Shown here: piece after piece, positions 43,717-52,844 of the stretch
Layout: the number at the start of each line of letters is the position of its first letter
Position numbering within the stretch: the first letter of the stretch is position 1
From: Palsa-892 sp963751615
Lineage (GTDB): Bacteria > Pseudomonadota > Alphaproteobacteria > Rhizobiales > Xanthobacteraceae
Assembly: GCA_963751615.1 (NCBI GenBank)
Contig: CAVVVG010000005.1
Coordinates: forward strand, 992,001 to 1,056,000
Length of the DNA stretch: 64,000 nt
Direction of reading: 5' to 3'
Position numbers and translations under genes: made by a program
The notes under the pieces: generated by a model
Seen by the model: the letters and a program-made list of their open reading frames with translations, nothing else
The model's database searches: none
What the model was told of the DNA's origin: nothing

Positions 43717-44982
43717 ATGATTCGTCCGCAGAGGTTTCGACTTTATTTAATGGTGCTCGGCGCAGGAGCCGGACTTTCCATCGCCATGGCACAGACGCCG
43801 AACGCGCCCGACATATCAAATGCAATCGAGAAAAGAGAGCAAGAGCGCAGACTTGAAATCCTGCGCGGGGATCTAAAGGGCTCCCGCGAAAAGGAAACAA
43901 AACTCAAGGCCGAAATCGATAAGATCAAAGGGGACCGGAAACAACTCGCTCAGGATCTGGTGGAAACTGCCGCACGCATGCGCGCGCTAGAGACAAAATT
44001 AAGCGCCAACGAGAAGCGATTGGAGCCACTCGACTTGCGCGAGGCCCAAATCAAGAAATCGCTTGATGACCGACGCGCATTGTTGTCCGATGTGCTTGGC
44101 GCCCTGCAAAAAATCGGGGTCCATCCCCCGCCCGCATTTCTGATCAAGCCGGAGGATGCACTCGAATCGGTACGGTCCGCGATTCTGCTTGGAGCCGTCA
44201 TTCCGGAACTTCGAGGTCAGGCTGAAAAACTGGTCGCTGACCTAGGAGAGTTGTCGCGGGTGCGACGAGATATCGCAGTCGAGCGCGACACCCTCGCCCA
44301 AAACCGTGCCGCTCTTAATGATGAGCAGAGGCGCGTTTCTGTCCTGATCGAGGAACGGCAGCGCCAGCAGAGCGAAAACGAGAAAGCCCTAGAAAGTGTG
44401 CGCACTCGCGCCCAAGCCTTGGCGAACGAAGTCATCAACGTTCAAGATCTTGTGAACCGGATGGAGCGTGAAATCGCCAGCAATGAGGCAAGGGAATCCC
44501 GCACAAATTCGCCAGATTTGGGCCAAATTGCGTTGGCGCTTCCGTTTTCGCAGTCCAAAGGAAAATTGCCCTTGCCCATTGCAGGCACAAAATTGCACGC
44601 TTTCGGCGCCCCGAACGACGCTGGAGGCACGGAAAAGGGGCTTTCCCTCGTAACCAGGCCCAATGCGGAGGTTGTAGCGCCCTGTCCGGGCCGTATCGTT
44701 TTTGCCGGAAATTTCCGCAATTACGGCCAACTCTTGATCATTAATGCAGGCGGCGGATATCATATCTTATTGGCAGGAATGGAACGGATTACCGTCGACC
44801 TTGGGCAATCGGTGTCTATCGGTGAGCCTGTGGCGGTAATGGGTAGCGGGCCTCGAATGGCCGCCGTATCGGCGCTCGGCTTCTCTGAACCGGTCCTGTA
44901 TATCGAATTCCGCAAGGACGGAAATTCGATTGATCCCTCTCCGTGGTGGGCGACAACAGAAGACGAAAAGGTTCGAGGATAA
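43717..44982 (+). CDS. EnvC-like murein hydrolase activator (degenerate LytM domain)
   Basis: A periplasmic coiled-coil protein that activates cell-separation amidases. A signal sequence is at about residues 8-28 (LYLMVLGAGAGLSIAMAQ), a long coiled coil runs from about 35 to 280, and an M23/LytM domain covers about 285-415. The domain lacks the zinc histidines and aspartate: the usual HxxxD region reads GTEKGLSLVTRPN and the HxH region reads LYIEFRKDG. It is therefore an activator, not a hydrolase. Length 421. The stop overlaps the ctpA start in TAATG. Confidence 0.88.
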   Translation: MIRPQRFRLYLMVLGAGAGLSIAMAQTPNAPDISNAIEKREQERRLEILRGDLKGSREKETKLKAEIDKIKGDRKQLAQDLVETAARMRALETKLSANEKRLEPLDLREAQIKKSLDDRRALLSDVLGALQKIGVHPPPAFLIKPEDALESVRSAILLGAVIPELRGQAEKLVADLGELSRVRRDIAVERDTLAQNRAALNDEQRRVSVLIEERQRQQSENEKALESVRTRAQALANEVINVQDLVNRMEREIASNEARESRTNSPDLGQIALALPFSQSKGKLPLPIAGTKLHAFGAPNDAGGTEKGLSLVTRPNAEVVAPCPGRIVFAGNFRNYGQLLIINAGGGYHILLAGMERITVDLGQSVSIGEPVAVMGSGPRMAAVSALGFSEPVLYIEFRKDGNSIDPSPWWATTEDEKVRG

Positions 44983-46316
44983 TGCGCAAGACTTCATTGT
45001 TTCTCCTGGGTGCTTTTGCCGGTGGAATGATTTCACTTTTCGCCGTTCAGCCCCGGATTTTTATGGGCGTGCCTGCGGAAGCGGCGAGTTCAGATACCTA
45101 TCGGCAGCTGAACCTCTTCGGCGATATTTTCGAGCACGTTCGCGCTCAGTACGTCGAGAAACCCGATGACGCGAAGCTCGTCGAATCTGCCATCAACGGT
45201 ATGCTAACTTCACTCGATCCGCACTCGGCGTTCCTCGACGCGAAAAACTTTAAGGATATGCAAACGCAGACGCGTGGTGAATTCGGCGGACTTGGTATCG
45301 AAGTCACAATGGAAGACGGTCTTGTGAAGGTCGTGTCCCCTATGGATGGTACACCCGCTGCTCGCGCCGGCATTCAGCCGAACGATCTTATCACCCATCT
45401 CGACAATGAGCCGGTAAAAGGCCTTACCCTCGAGCAGGCCGTCGACAAGATGCGCGGACCAGTGAATTCCTCGATCAATCTCAAGATTTCCCGCAAGGGC
45501 GTCGAAAAGCCAGTCGAGGTCAAGATTATCCGCGAGGTCATCTCGATCCGTAATGTGCGCTCGCGAGTTGAAGGCGGTGATATTGGTTATATCCGCCTCA
45601 CAAGTTTCCAGGGCGAACGCACCATGGAGCAGCTGAAGGGCGCGATCGCCGATATCACCCGCGACGTTCCGACCGACAAGCTGAAGGGCTACGTCATCGA
45701 TCTACGGAACAACGGCGGCGGCCTTCTTGATCAGGCGATTGCGGTCAGCGACGCATTCCTAGAGCGAGGTGAAATCGTTTCGACCCGTGGGCGCAACCCG
45801 GAGGATACACAGCGTCACAATGCACGGCCCGGCGACATTACCAACGGCAAGCCACTGATCGTTCTAATCAACGGTGGATCGGCTTCCGCTTCCGAAATTG
45901 TCGCGGGCGCCTTGCAAGACCACAAGCGCGCGACATTGCTCGGCAGCCGTTCGTTCGGCAAGGGCTCAGTGCAAACCGTGATCCCGATCGGATCGTTCGG
46001 GGCGCTCAAGCTCACGACCGCACGCTACTTCACGCCGTCTGGCCGTTCGATTCAAGCAAAGGGAATTTCACCCGACATCGAAATGATCCAGGATTTGCCG
46101 GATGAATTGAAAGGCAAGGTCGAGACACGCGGAGAATCTTCGCTTCGCGGCCATCTCAAGAACGTGGAGGATCAGGACGAAAAGGGCGGTTCGCCTGCCT
46201 ATGTTCCCCCTGATCCGAAGGACGACAAGCAGCTCACCATGGCGCTTGAGCTGATGCGTGGTGTCCAGAAAAACGCGGCCTTTCCGCCGAATCCAAAGGC
46301 TGCCGTTCCAAACTGA
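44982..46316 (+). CDS. ctpA: C-terminal processing peptidase (S41 family)
   Basis: A PDZ-containing serine protease that trims periplasmic and membrane proteins. A signal or anchor sequence is at residues about 5-35. The PDZ domain contains FGGLGIEVTMEDGLVKVVSP, and the Ser/Lys dyad is in NGGSASASEIVAGAL (Ser) and SRSFGKGSVQTVIP (Lys). Length 444. It starts one base inside envC, so it is translationally coupled with it. A strong terminator follows. A role in envelope remodelling fits the neighbours. Confidence 0.94.
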   Translation: MRKTSLFLLGAFAGGMISLFAVQPRIFMGVPAEAASSDTYRQLNLFGDIFEHVRAQYVEKPDDAKLVESAINGMLTSLDPHSAFLDAKNFKDMQTQTRGEFGGLGIEVTMEDGLVKVVSPMDGTPAARAGIQPNDLITHLDNEPVKGLTLEQAVDKMRGPVNSSINLKISRKGVEKPVEVKIIREVISIRNVRSRVEGGDIGYIRLTSFQGERTMEQLKGAIADITRDVPTDKLKGYVIDLRNNGGGLLDQAIAVSDAFLERGEIVSTRGRNPEDTQRHNARPGDITNGKPLIVLINGGSASASEIVAGALQDHKRATLLGSRSFGKGSVQTVIPIGSFGALKLTTARYFTPSGRSIQAKGISPDIEMIQDLPDELKGKVETRGESSLRGHLKNVEDQDEKGGSPAYVPPDPKDDKQLTMALELMRGVQKNAAFPPNPKAAVPN

Positions 46317-46335
46317 GGTCCACTGATAAGAAATG

Positions 46336-46368
46336 AAGCCCTGCCCGGCTTTCCGGGCAGGGCTTTTG
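46336..46368 (+). terminator. Rho-independent terminator after ctpA
   Basis: A 12-bp perfect stem (46337-46348 with 46353-46364, loop CTTT) rich in GC, followed by TTTT. It closes the rplU-to-ctpA operon run. Confidence 0.85.
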
Positions 46369-46432
46369 ATTCGGCCATGGTAAACTTGCATCGATTCGCG
46401 CAAGGCCAGCGAATTTGAACATTTTCTGGAGA

Positions 46433-47644
46433 ATGGCTTTGGCGGCGGACGATCTATCAAGCCCTCTCAGTAAAAAACCTGCGAGATCACTCTGGAGGCT
46501 GCCGAGCACCGTCTTGCCGGTCGCAGGTGGCGCGGTCGCTCTCGCGGCCCTTGCGTTCCTTTGGATAAACGTCGGCAATAATTCGGGCGGCGGAGAGCCT
46601 TTCGTCGCCGTCGGAATCGAGAACTTCGACGTAAAACAAAAAAACAGCACAGCTCGCGCGCCTTCGGTTTCCGAGCCCGCTACCAATGTCGAGGCGAAAG
46701 AAATGCCCGGCGCGCCTGCCGGCGGCCAGATTGTTACGATCATCGATGGTAAAAGCGGCGCCCGCCAAGAAGTCGTGATCCGCACGGTCGACCCTTCAAT
46801 TTCCACAAGTCCATCTAGCGCTGAACCGAACGCCCCTGCTCTCGCAGCAAACGCCCGGCTTGTGGAAGCATCGCGTCACGGCCCAATCCCGCGCATCGCA
46901 GCGGACGGCTCACGGCCCCTCGATGTTTATGCCAGCGCGGGGGCCGCAGCCGCCGATCGCAAGATTGCTCGCATCGCGGTTGTCGTAGGAGGTCTCGGAA
47001 TCAGCGCCGGTACCACAGCCGAGGCGGTCGCTAAACTTCCAAGTTCCATCACGCTTGCTTTCGCTCCTTATGGAACCGATCTTTCGCGCTGGGCAGCGCA
47101 TGCACGCGGCACCGACCACGAGATCGTTTTGCAATTGCCGATGGAACCCTTCGACTATCCGAATAATGATCCGGGACCACAGACGCTGCTCACCTCTCTT
47201 CCGCCCGATCAAAATCTCGACCGACTTCATTGGATGTTGAGCCGGATTCAAGGATATGTGGGCGTTACCAATTACATGGGCGCCCGTTTTACTTCGACCG
47301 AAAAGGCATTTATCCCCGTGCTGCGTGATATTGGAAAGCGCGGGCTGCTCTACCTCGACGACGCTTCATCCTCTCGCAGTATCGCAGCGCAGGCTGCCGA
47401 TTCGACCAAGTCAGCTTTTCTCAAGGCCGATTTTGTGATCGACGCCCAGCCGGGCTGGGCCGAAATCGATGCGGCGCTCGCCAAACTAGAGATGCTCGCC
47501 GCCGAACGCGGCATCGCAATCGGCACCGCGACCGCGCTTCCCGTTTCGATCGAACGCATCGCGCGCTGGGCAAAGGCTGCCGAAGCTCGCGGCATCCGTA
47601 TCGTTCCCTTGAGCGCGATTTTACCGAAGGCTAAGCAGAGCTAG
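46433..47644 (+). CDS. Divergent polysaccharide deacetylase family protein (PF04748)
   Basis: A membrane-anchored periplasmic protein of the DUF610/divergent polysaccharide deacetylase family. A transmembrane helix covers about residues 28-52, followed by a low-complexity linker. The C-terminal domain (about 175-395) has IAVVVGGLGISAGTT, LAFAPYGTDLSRWAA and YMGARFTSTEKAF. The position where deacetylases carry metal-binding DD has GG (VVGGLG), so catalysis is doubtful. Length 403. ATG 46433 is preceded by TGGAG; a TTG at 46415 is the alternative. It follows ctpA, with envC-ctpA-deacetylase being a frequent alphaproteobacterial neighbourhood. Confidence 0.88.
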   Translation: MALAADDLSSPLSKKPARSLWRLPSTVLPVAGGAVALAALAFLWINVGNNSGGGEPFVAVGIENFDVKQKNSTARAPSVSEPATNVEAKEMPGAPAGGQIVTIIDGKSGARQEVVIRTVDPSISTSPSSAEPNAPALAANARLVEASRHGPIPRIAADGSRPLDVYASAGAAAADRKIARIAVVVGGLGISAGTTAEAVAKLPSSITLAFAPYGTDLSRWAAHARGTDHEIVLQLPMEPFDYPNNDPGPQTLLTSLPPDQNLDRLHWMLSRIQGYVGVTNYMGARFTSTEKAFIPVLRDIGKRGLLYLDDASSSRSIAAQAADSTKSAFLKADFVIDAQPGWAEIDAALAKLEMLAAERGIAIGTATALPVSIERIARWAKAAEARGIRIVPLSAILPKAKQS

Positions 47645-47663
47645 AAAGCGTCTTCGAATTCCG

Positions 47664-48176
47664 ATGACGAAATATGAGAATCGCCCGTATCGGCCCTGCG
47701 TCGGCGTGATGCTGCTCAATCACGTGGGGCTTGTTTTCATTGGCCGCCGCCTAGGGGGTCCCGAACATGCGGATGCCATCCACTCCTGGCAGATGCCGCA
47801 AGGCGGTCTCGATCAGGGCGAAGATCCTTATGAGGCCGCGCTGCGTGAACTTTACGAGGAAACCAGTGTTCGCTCGGTATCCAAACTTGCGGAATCCAAG
47901 GACTGGCACGCCTACGATCTACCTTCCGAAGTTGGGAAGCAGGCTTGGAAAGGAAAATATCGCGGCCAGAAGCAAAAATGGTTCGCACTACGGTTTACTG
48001 GCAATGAAAACGAGATCGATGTGTTGCGTCCGGGCAGCGGCCATCACAAACCGGAATTTCTCGAATGGCGCTGGGAAAAGATGGAGCGGCTCGCCGAACT
48101 GGTGATACCGTTCAAGCGCAAAGTCTACGAACAGGTTGTAAGGGAATTCTCGCGTTTTAGTGGGCGGAAGCCGTAA
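47664..48176 (+). CDS. rppH: RNA pyrophosphohydrolase RppH
   Basis: A Nudix hydrolase that removes pyrophosphate from mRNA 5' ends to start decay. It begins RPYRPCVGVMLLN, and the Nudix box GGLDQGEDPYEAALREL with ETSV following fits GX5EX7REUXEEXGU. WKGKYRGQKQKWF and FLEWRW are family residues. Length 170. It follows the deacetylase gene by 19 bases. The last 20 bases overlap the tail of the convergent atpC gene. Confidence 0.94.
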   Translation: MTKYENRPYRPCVGVMLLNHVGLVFIGRRLGGPEHADAIHSWQMPQGGLDQGEDPYEAALRELYEETSVRSVSKLAESKDWHAYDLPSEVGKQAWKGKYRGQKQKWFALRFTGNENEIDVLRPGSGHHKPEFLEWRWEKMERLAELVIPFKRKVYEQVVREFSRFSGRKP

Positions 48177-48573
48177 CGCCCGCGAGCTGTGCCGCAAGCT
48201 GCTTTAACTGGCCGACGCGCTCCGTTGCCTGGTCACGGGCCGAACCGTCCTTCGCCGCGTTGAGACGTGCTTCTGCTGCGGCGATCTCGTTTTGCAGTTC
48301 GCCGGCATCCAGTTCCTCGACAGGCACCGCGAATTCGGCAATTAGCGTAAGACTGGCCGGATTGACCTCGGCAAATCCGTCACGGACATATAGCTGCTTC
48401 GTGTTTCCACCTTCATGGATTGTGAGAATGCCGGGACGCAACGCAGCTATCACCGGCGCATGATTTGCGAGCACGCCGAAATCCCCCTCGGCCCCTGGCA
48501 CATCGACCTGATCGACTTCGCCGGAAAATACGACGCGCGTAGGCGATACGAGCTCGAATGGAAATGTTGCCAT
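48157..48573 (-). CDS. atpC: F1 ATP synthase epsilon subunit
   Basis: Central stalk subunit. Residues about 5-85 form the beta-sandwich (FELVSPTRVVFSGEVDQVDVPG and GDFGVLANHAPVIAALRPG), followed by the two-helix domain (EAELNAAKDG-like AEARLNAAKDGSA). Length 138. It is the last gene of the atpHAGD operon and is separated from atpD by a small membrane protein gene. The tail overlaps rppH. Confidence 0.94.
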   Translation of the reverse strand: MATFPFELVSPTRVVFSGEVDQVDVPGAEGDFGVLANHAPVIAALRPGILTIHEGGNTKQLYVRDGFAEVNPASLTLIAEFAVPVEELDAGELQNEIAAAEARLNAAKDGSARDQATERVGQLKQLAAQLAGVTASAH

Positions 48574-48581
48574 AGCAATTC

Positions 48582-48839
48582 TCAGAGTTTGACTTTGCCG
48601 CTATCGACCGCAAAGCCGAGGCCGAGCCCGAGAATTCCGCCGATCAACGCAAACAGCCCAATATGCTTAGCCTGATCAGAGGTAATGGCACTGTCATTAC
48701 GTGCGACACCTTTGCCGGTGACCTCAATATTGAGGGGCCCGATGCGGATTTCGACAGATTCTGGTCGCGTCATGTAGCCAATGACGCCGCCGATGATGAC
48801 TCCGAGCAGGAGCAGAACAATCTTTGGATTCCTCATCAT
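48582..48839 (-). CDS. Small membrane protein inserted between atpD and atpC
   Basis: An 85-residue protein with two predicted membrane helices: residues about 5-22 (IVLLLLGVIIGGVIGYM) and about 60-78 (IGLFALIGGILGLGLGFAV), both rich in glycine. Between them is a polar stretch with EIRIGPLNIEVTGKG. No known domain is recognised. It lies 24 bases after atpD and 8 bases before atpC on the same strand, so it is co-transcribed with the F1 genes. An AAGG ribosome site precedes ATG 48839. A role in ATP synthase assembly is only a guess. Confidence 0.7.
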   Translation of the reverse strand: MMRNPKIVLLLLGVIIGGVIGYMTRPESVEIRIGPLNIEVTGKGVARNDSAITSDQAKHIGLFALIGGILGLGLGFAVDSGKVKL

Positions 48840-48863
48840 GGCTGCACCTTTCGTTGTTTGGAA

Positions 48864-50298
48864 TTAGGCTGCTTCCGCCGCAAGTTTCTTACCCTTCTCG
48901 ACGGCTTCCTCGATCGTACCGACCATATAGAATGCCGCTTCGGGCAGATGATCGTATTTGCCTTCGCACAATCCCTTGAAGCTATTGATAGTATCGGCGA
49001 GCTCGACGAATTTCCCGGGCGAGCCAGTGAACACTTCCGCGACGTGGAATGGCTGCGACAGAAAGCGCTCGATCTTGCGCGCGCGCGCAACCGCGAGTTT
49101 GTCCTCTTCCGAAAGTTCGTCCATGCCCAAAATGGCGATGATATCCTGGAGCGCTTTGTAGCGCTGCAAGATCTGTTGCACCTGGCGGGCGACAGCGTAG
49201 TGCTCCTCGCCGACGACGAGCGGCGATAGCATGCGCGACGTCGAATCGAGCGGATCGACCGCAGGATATATGCCTTTTTCGGCAATGCTACGCGAAAGCA
49301 CGGTAGTTGCGTCTAGGTGCGCGAAGGAAGTCGCGGGTGCGGGGTCGGTGAGGTCATCAGCCGGAACGTAAATCGCCTGCACGGACGTAATCGAACCCTT
49401 CTGCGTCGTGGTGATTCGCTCCTGTAGTGCGCCCATGTCGGTGGCGAGCGTTGGCTGGTAGCCGACGGCCGAAGGCATACGGCCCAGAAGCGCCGACACT
49501 TCCGAACCCGCTTGCGTAAAGCGGAAGATGTTGTCGATGAAGAACAAGACGTCCTGACCCTGATCGCGGAAATGCTCGGCAACCGTCACGCCCGTGAGGC
49601 CCACCCGGGCGCGCGCCCCCGGAGGCTCATTCATCTGACCGTAGACGAGCGCGCACTTCGATCCTTCGCCACCGCCTTTTTTGTTCACGCCCGATTCAAT
49701 GAATTCGTGATAAAGGTCGTTGCCTTCGCGCGTGCGCTCGCCGACACCGGCAAACACCGAATAGCCCCCGTGGGCTTTCGCCACGTTGTTAATCAGTTCT
49801 TGAATAATCACAGTCTTGCCGACGCCAGCGCCACCGAACAGGCCGATCTTGCCGCCTTTGGCGTAAGGCGCGAGCAAATCCACAACCTTGATGCCTGTCA
49901 CCAAGATTTCCTGCTTCAGTCGATTGATCCGTATAGGACGGCGCGGGCTGATGGATGGCGCGCGTGTCGCTCGCCTCGATCGGACCGCCTTCGTCCACAG
50001 GCTCGCCGATGACGTTGATGATGCGACCAAGCGTTCCAACACCGACGGGAACCATGATCGGCTGGCCAGTATCGGCAACTTCCTGTCCGCGCGTGAGGCC
50101 TTCGGACGTGTCCATCGCGACCGTGCGAACCGTAGACTCGCCGAGATGCTGCGCGACTTCCAGCACGAGGCGATTACCCTGATTTTTCGTCTCGAGCGCG
50201 TTCAGAATTTCGGGCAGGTGGCCGTCGAACTTCACGTCGACGACGGCGCCCATGACCTGCGTGATGCGCCCAACTTTGTTGGTGGCGGGGGTAGCCAT
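48864..50298 (-). CDS. atpD: F1 ATP synthase beta subunit, split by a one-base insertion
   Basis: The catalytic beta subunit. The 5' frame runs from ATG 50298 (MATPATNKVGRITQVMGAVV) to SYTDQSTEA, then the frame shifts and continues as EILVTGIKVVDLLAP, with Walker A GLFGGAGVGKTV. Removing one of the two Cs at 49910-49911 (plus strand) restores a 477-residue protein of normal length and unbroken homology. AtpD is essential, so a sequencing or assembly error is the likely cause, but the frame break is real in this sequence. Ribosome site GGAGAGAG precedes the start. All other motifs are intact. Confidence 0.9.
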
Positions 50299-50429
50299 TG
50301 CTCTCTCCTTAAAATCCGATCAATCGACAGTCAGTTTCACGGGCATATTGCCACCCTTTGCCTTGGATCTTGGAATAGGTCCAAATTGGTGGATCGTCGT
50401 GGAAGTCCCATAAACCATTGCGTCAATCC

Positions 50430-51305
50430 TTACAGCGCTTCCGCGCCCGAGATGATTTCGATCAGTTCCTTCGTAATCATCGCCTGACGCGTACGGTTAT
50501 AGATAATGGTTTGCTTCTTGATCATATCGCCTGCATTACGGGTCGCGCTGTCCATCGCGCTCATGCGCGCACCCTGTTCGGAGGCAGCGTTTTCAAGCAA
50601 CGCGCGGAAAATCTGCGTTGCGAGATTGCGTGGCAAAAGATCAGCAAGAATTTCTTCTTCTTCCGGCTCGTATTCGTAAACTGCTCCCGCGCCCGAAGAT
50701 TCTTTCTTTTCGAAGACCGGTGGAATGATCTGCTGTGCGGTCGGAGTTTGCACCATCACCGACTTGAACTTCGAATAGAATAGCGTGACGATGTCGAACT
50801 CACCCGCTTCGAAGCGCCCGATGATTTTCTGGGCGATATCGCCCCCCTGCTGGGAACCGAGGACGCGGACGGCGCGGAGATCCATAACCTCGACAATTTG
50901 CTTTTCGTAGGTGCGCTTCAGTTGATCGTAGCCCTTGCGGCCCACGCAGAACAATTTCACGGTTTTACCGTCTGCCTGCAGGGCGTTAGCGCGTTCGCGC
51001 GCAAGCCTTACAATCGAGGAATTAAATGCGCCGCAAAGGCCGCGCTCCGAAGTGCACACCAACAAGAGATGCACATCGTTCTTGCCGCTTCCGACAAGCA
51101 ACTTCGGTAACTCCGGGGACGACGTGATGCTGCCTGCGATGTTGCCGAGCACGCGCCCCATCCGTTCAGCGTAAGGACGTGCGGCTTCCGCTGCCGTCTG
51201 CGCACGCCGAAGTTTTGCCGCGGCAACCATTTGCATCGCCTTAGTAATCTTCTGGGTTGCCTTTACAGAGGCAATGCGATTGCGCAGATCTTTTAGCGAG
51301 GCCAT
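50430..51305 (-). CDS. atpG: F1 ATP synthase gamma subunit
   Basis: The rotor shaft of F1. The N-terminal helix reads SLKDLRNRIASVKATQKIT and the C-terminal helix carries MSAMDSATRNAGDMIKK followed by YNRTRQAMITKEL, both highly conserved. SERGLCGAFN is the family motif. Length 291. It lies 9 bases after atpA; a 131-base gap to atpD holds no gene. Confidence 0.96.
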   Translation of the reverse strand: MASLKDLRNRIASVKATQKITKAMQMVAAAKLRRAQTAAEAARPYAERMGRVLGNIAGSITSSPELPKLLVGSGKNDVHLLLVCTSERGLCGAFNSSIVRLARERANALQADGKTVKLFCVGRKGYDQLKRTYEKQIVEVMDLRAVRVLGSQQGGDIAQKIIGRFEAGEFDIVTLFYSKFKSVMVQTPTAQQIIPPVFEKKESSGAGAVYEYEPEEEEILADLLPRNLATQIFRALLENAASEQGARMSAMDSATRNAGDMIKKQTIIYNRTRQAMITKELIEIISGAEAL

Positions 51306-51314
51306 CGGTTTCTC

Positions 51315-52844
51315 TTAGGCGAACGAATTCGCGAAGGCTTCGACCGTTGCCTTCAGTTTCGCCGCCGTGTCATCACTCAAATCCTTCGAAGAGCGGATCA
51401 TTTCGAGAATATCCGCATTCTTCGAGCGGATATGCGCGAGCAATCCTTCCTCAAACGCCTTCACGCGGTTGACCGGAAGCGGATCGAGATAGCCGTTCAC
51501 GCCGGCATAGATCACGACTGCCTGTTCTTCCATCTTGAGTGGCGAGAATTGTGCCTGTTTCAGTAGTTCCGTGAGCCGCGAGCCACGGTTGAGCAAACGT
51601 TGCGTTGTGGCGTCGAGGTCGGAGCCGAATTGCGCGAAAGCAGCCATCTCGCGGTATTGCGCGAGCTCGCCCTTGATTTTGCCGGCGACTTTCTTCATCG
51701 CCTTAGTTTGCGCGGAAGAGCCTACGCGCGATACCGAGAGACCAACATTCACCGCGGGGCGAATGCCCTGATAAAAAAGGTCAGTCTCAAGAAAGATCTG
51801 GCCGTCGGTAATCGAAATGACGTTGGTGGGAATATAGGCCGACACATCGTTCGCCTGTGTCTCAATCACGGGGAGTGCCGTAAGCGAACCCGCACCCTTG
51901 TCGTCACTCATCTTTGCCGCGCGCTCCAGGAGCCGCGAGTGCAGGTAGAACACGTCGCCGGGATAGGCTTCGCGTCCCGGCGGACGGCGCAGCAGTAGCG
52001 ACATCTGACGATAGGCGACCGCCTGTTTCGACAGATCATCATAAATGATGACGGCGTGCATTCCATTGTCGCGGAAATATTCGCCCATGGCGCAGCCGGA
52101 GAATGGAGCCAGATACTGCATCGGCGCAGGATCGGATGCGGTTGCCGCAACGATAATGGAATAGTCGAGCGCGCCGTTATCCTCGAGTACCTTCACAAAC
52201 TGAGCGACGGTGGAACGCTTCTGCCCGATCGCGACATAAACGCAGTAGAGCTTCGTCTTCTCGTCATTGCTCTGATTGAGCGGCCTCTGGTTCAGAATCG
52301 TATCGAGCGCAACTGCGGTCTTCCCGGTCTGGCGATCACCGATGATCAGCTCGCGCTGGCCGCGGCCAATTGGAATCAGTGCGTCGATAGCTTTCAGGCC
52401 AGTCGCCATCGTCTCATGTACCGACTTTCTCGGAATGATACCCGGCGCCTTCACGTCCACACGCGCGCGCTTCTCGGCCTTTATCGGGCCCTTGCCGTCG
52501 ATCGGATTGCCAAGCGCGTCAACGACCCGGCCAAGCAGCCCCTTGCCGATTGGCACGTCCACAATCGCACTTGTGCGCTTGACGGTTTGGCCTTCCTTGA
52601 TGTCGCGATCGGTGCCGAAGATGACGATACCAACGTTGTCGCTTTCGAGATTAAGCGCCATGCCGCGGACGCCGTTTTCGAACTCGACCATTTCGCCGGC
52701 CTGTACATTATCGAGGCCAAACACACGAGCGATACCGTCGCCGACTGAGAGCACTTGCCCGACCTCGGTGACTTCGGCCTCCTGGCCGAAATTCTTGATT
52801 TGGTCCTTAAGAATGGCGGAAATTTCCGCGGCACGAATATCCAT
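51315..52844 (-). CDS. atpA: F1 ATP synthase alpha subunit
   Basis: Non-catalytic nucleotide-binding subunit of F1. Walker A is GDRQTGKTAV; other motifs are IPIGRGQRELIIGD, YVAIGQKRSTVAQF and PAVNVGLSVSRVGS. Length 509. ATG 52844 overlaps the last base of the atpH stop, so translation is coupled; a GTG three bases earlier is also in frame. Confidence 0.97.
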   Translation of the reverse strand: MDIRAAEISAILKDQIKNFGQEAEVTEVGQVLSVGDGIARVFGLDNVQAGEMVEFENGVRGMALNLESDNVGIVIFGTDRDIKEGQTVKRTSAIVDVPIGKGLLGRVVDALGNPIDGKGPIKAEKRARVDVKAPGIIPRKSVHETMATGLKAIDALIPIGRGQRELIIGDRQTGKTAVALDTILNQRPLNQSNDEKTKLYCVYVAIGQKRSTVAQFVKVLEDNGALDYSIIVAATASDPAPMQYLAPFSGCAMGEYFRDNGMHAVIIYDDLSKQAVAYRQMSLLLRRPPGREAYPGDVFYLHSRLLERAAKMSDDKGAGSLTALPVIETQANDVSAYIPTNVISITDGQIFLETDLFYQGIRPAVNVGLSVSRVGSSAQTKAMKKVAGKIKGELAQYREMAAFAQFGSDLDATTQRLLNRGSRLTELLKQAQFSPLKMEEQAVVIYAGVNGYLDPLPVNRVKAFEEGLLAHIRSKNADILEMIRSSKDLSDDTAAKLKATVEAFANSFA

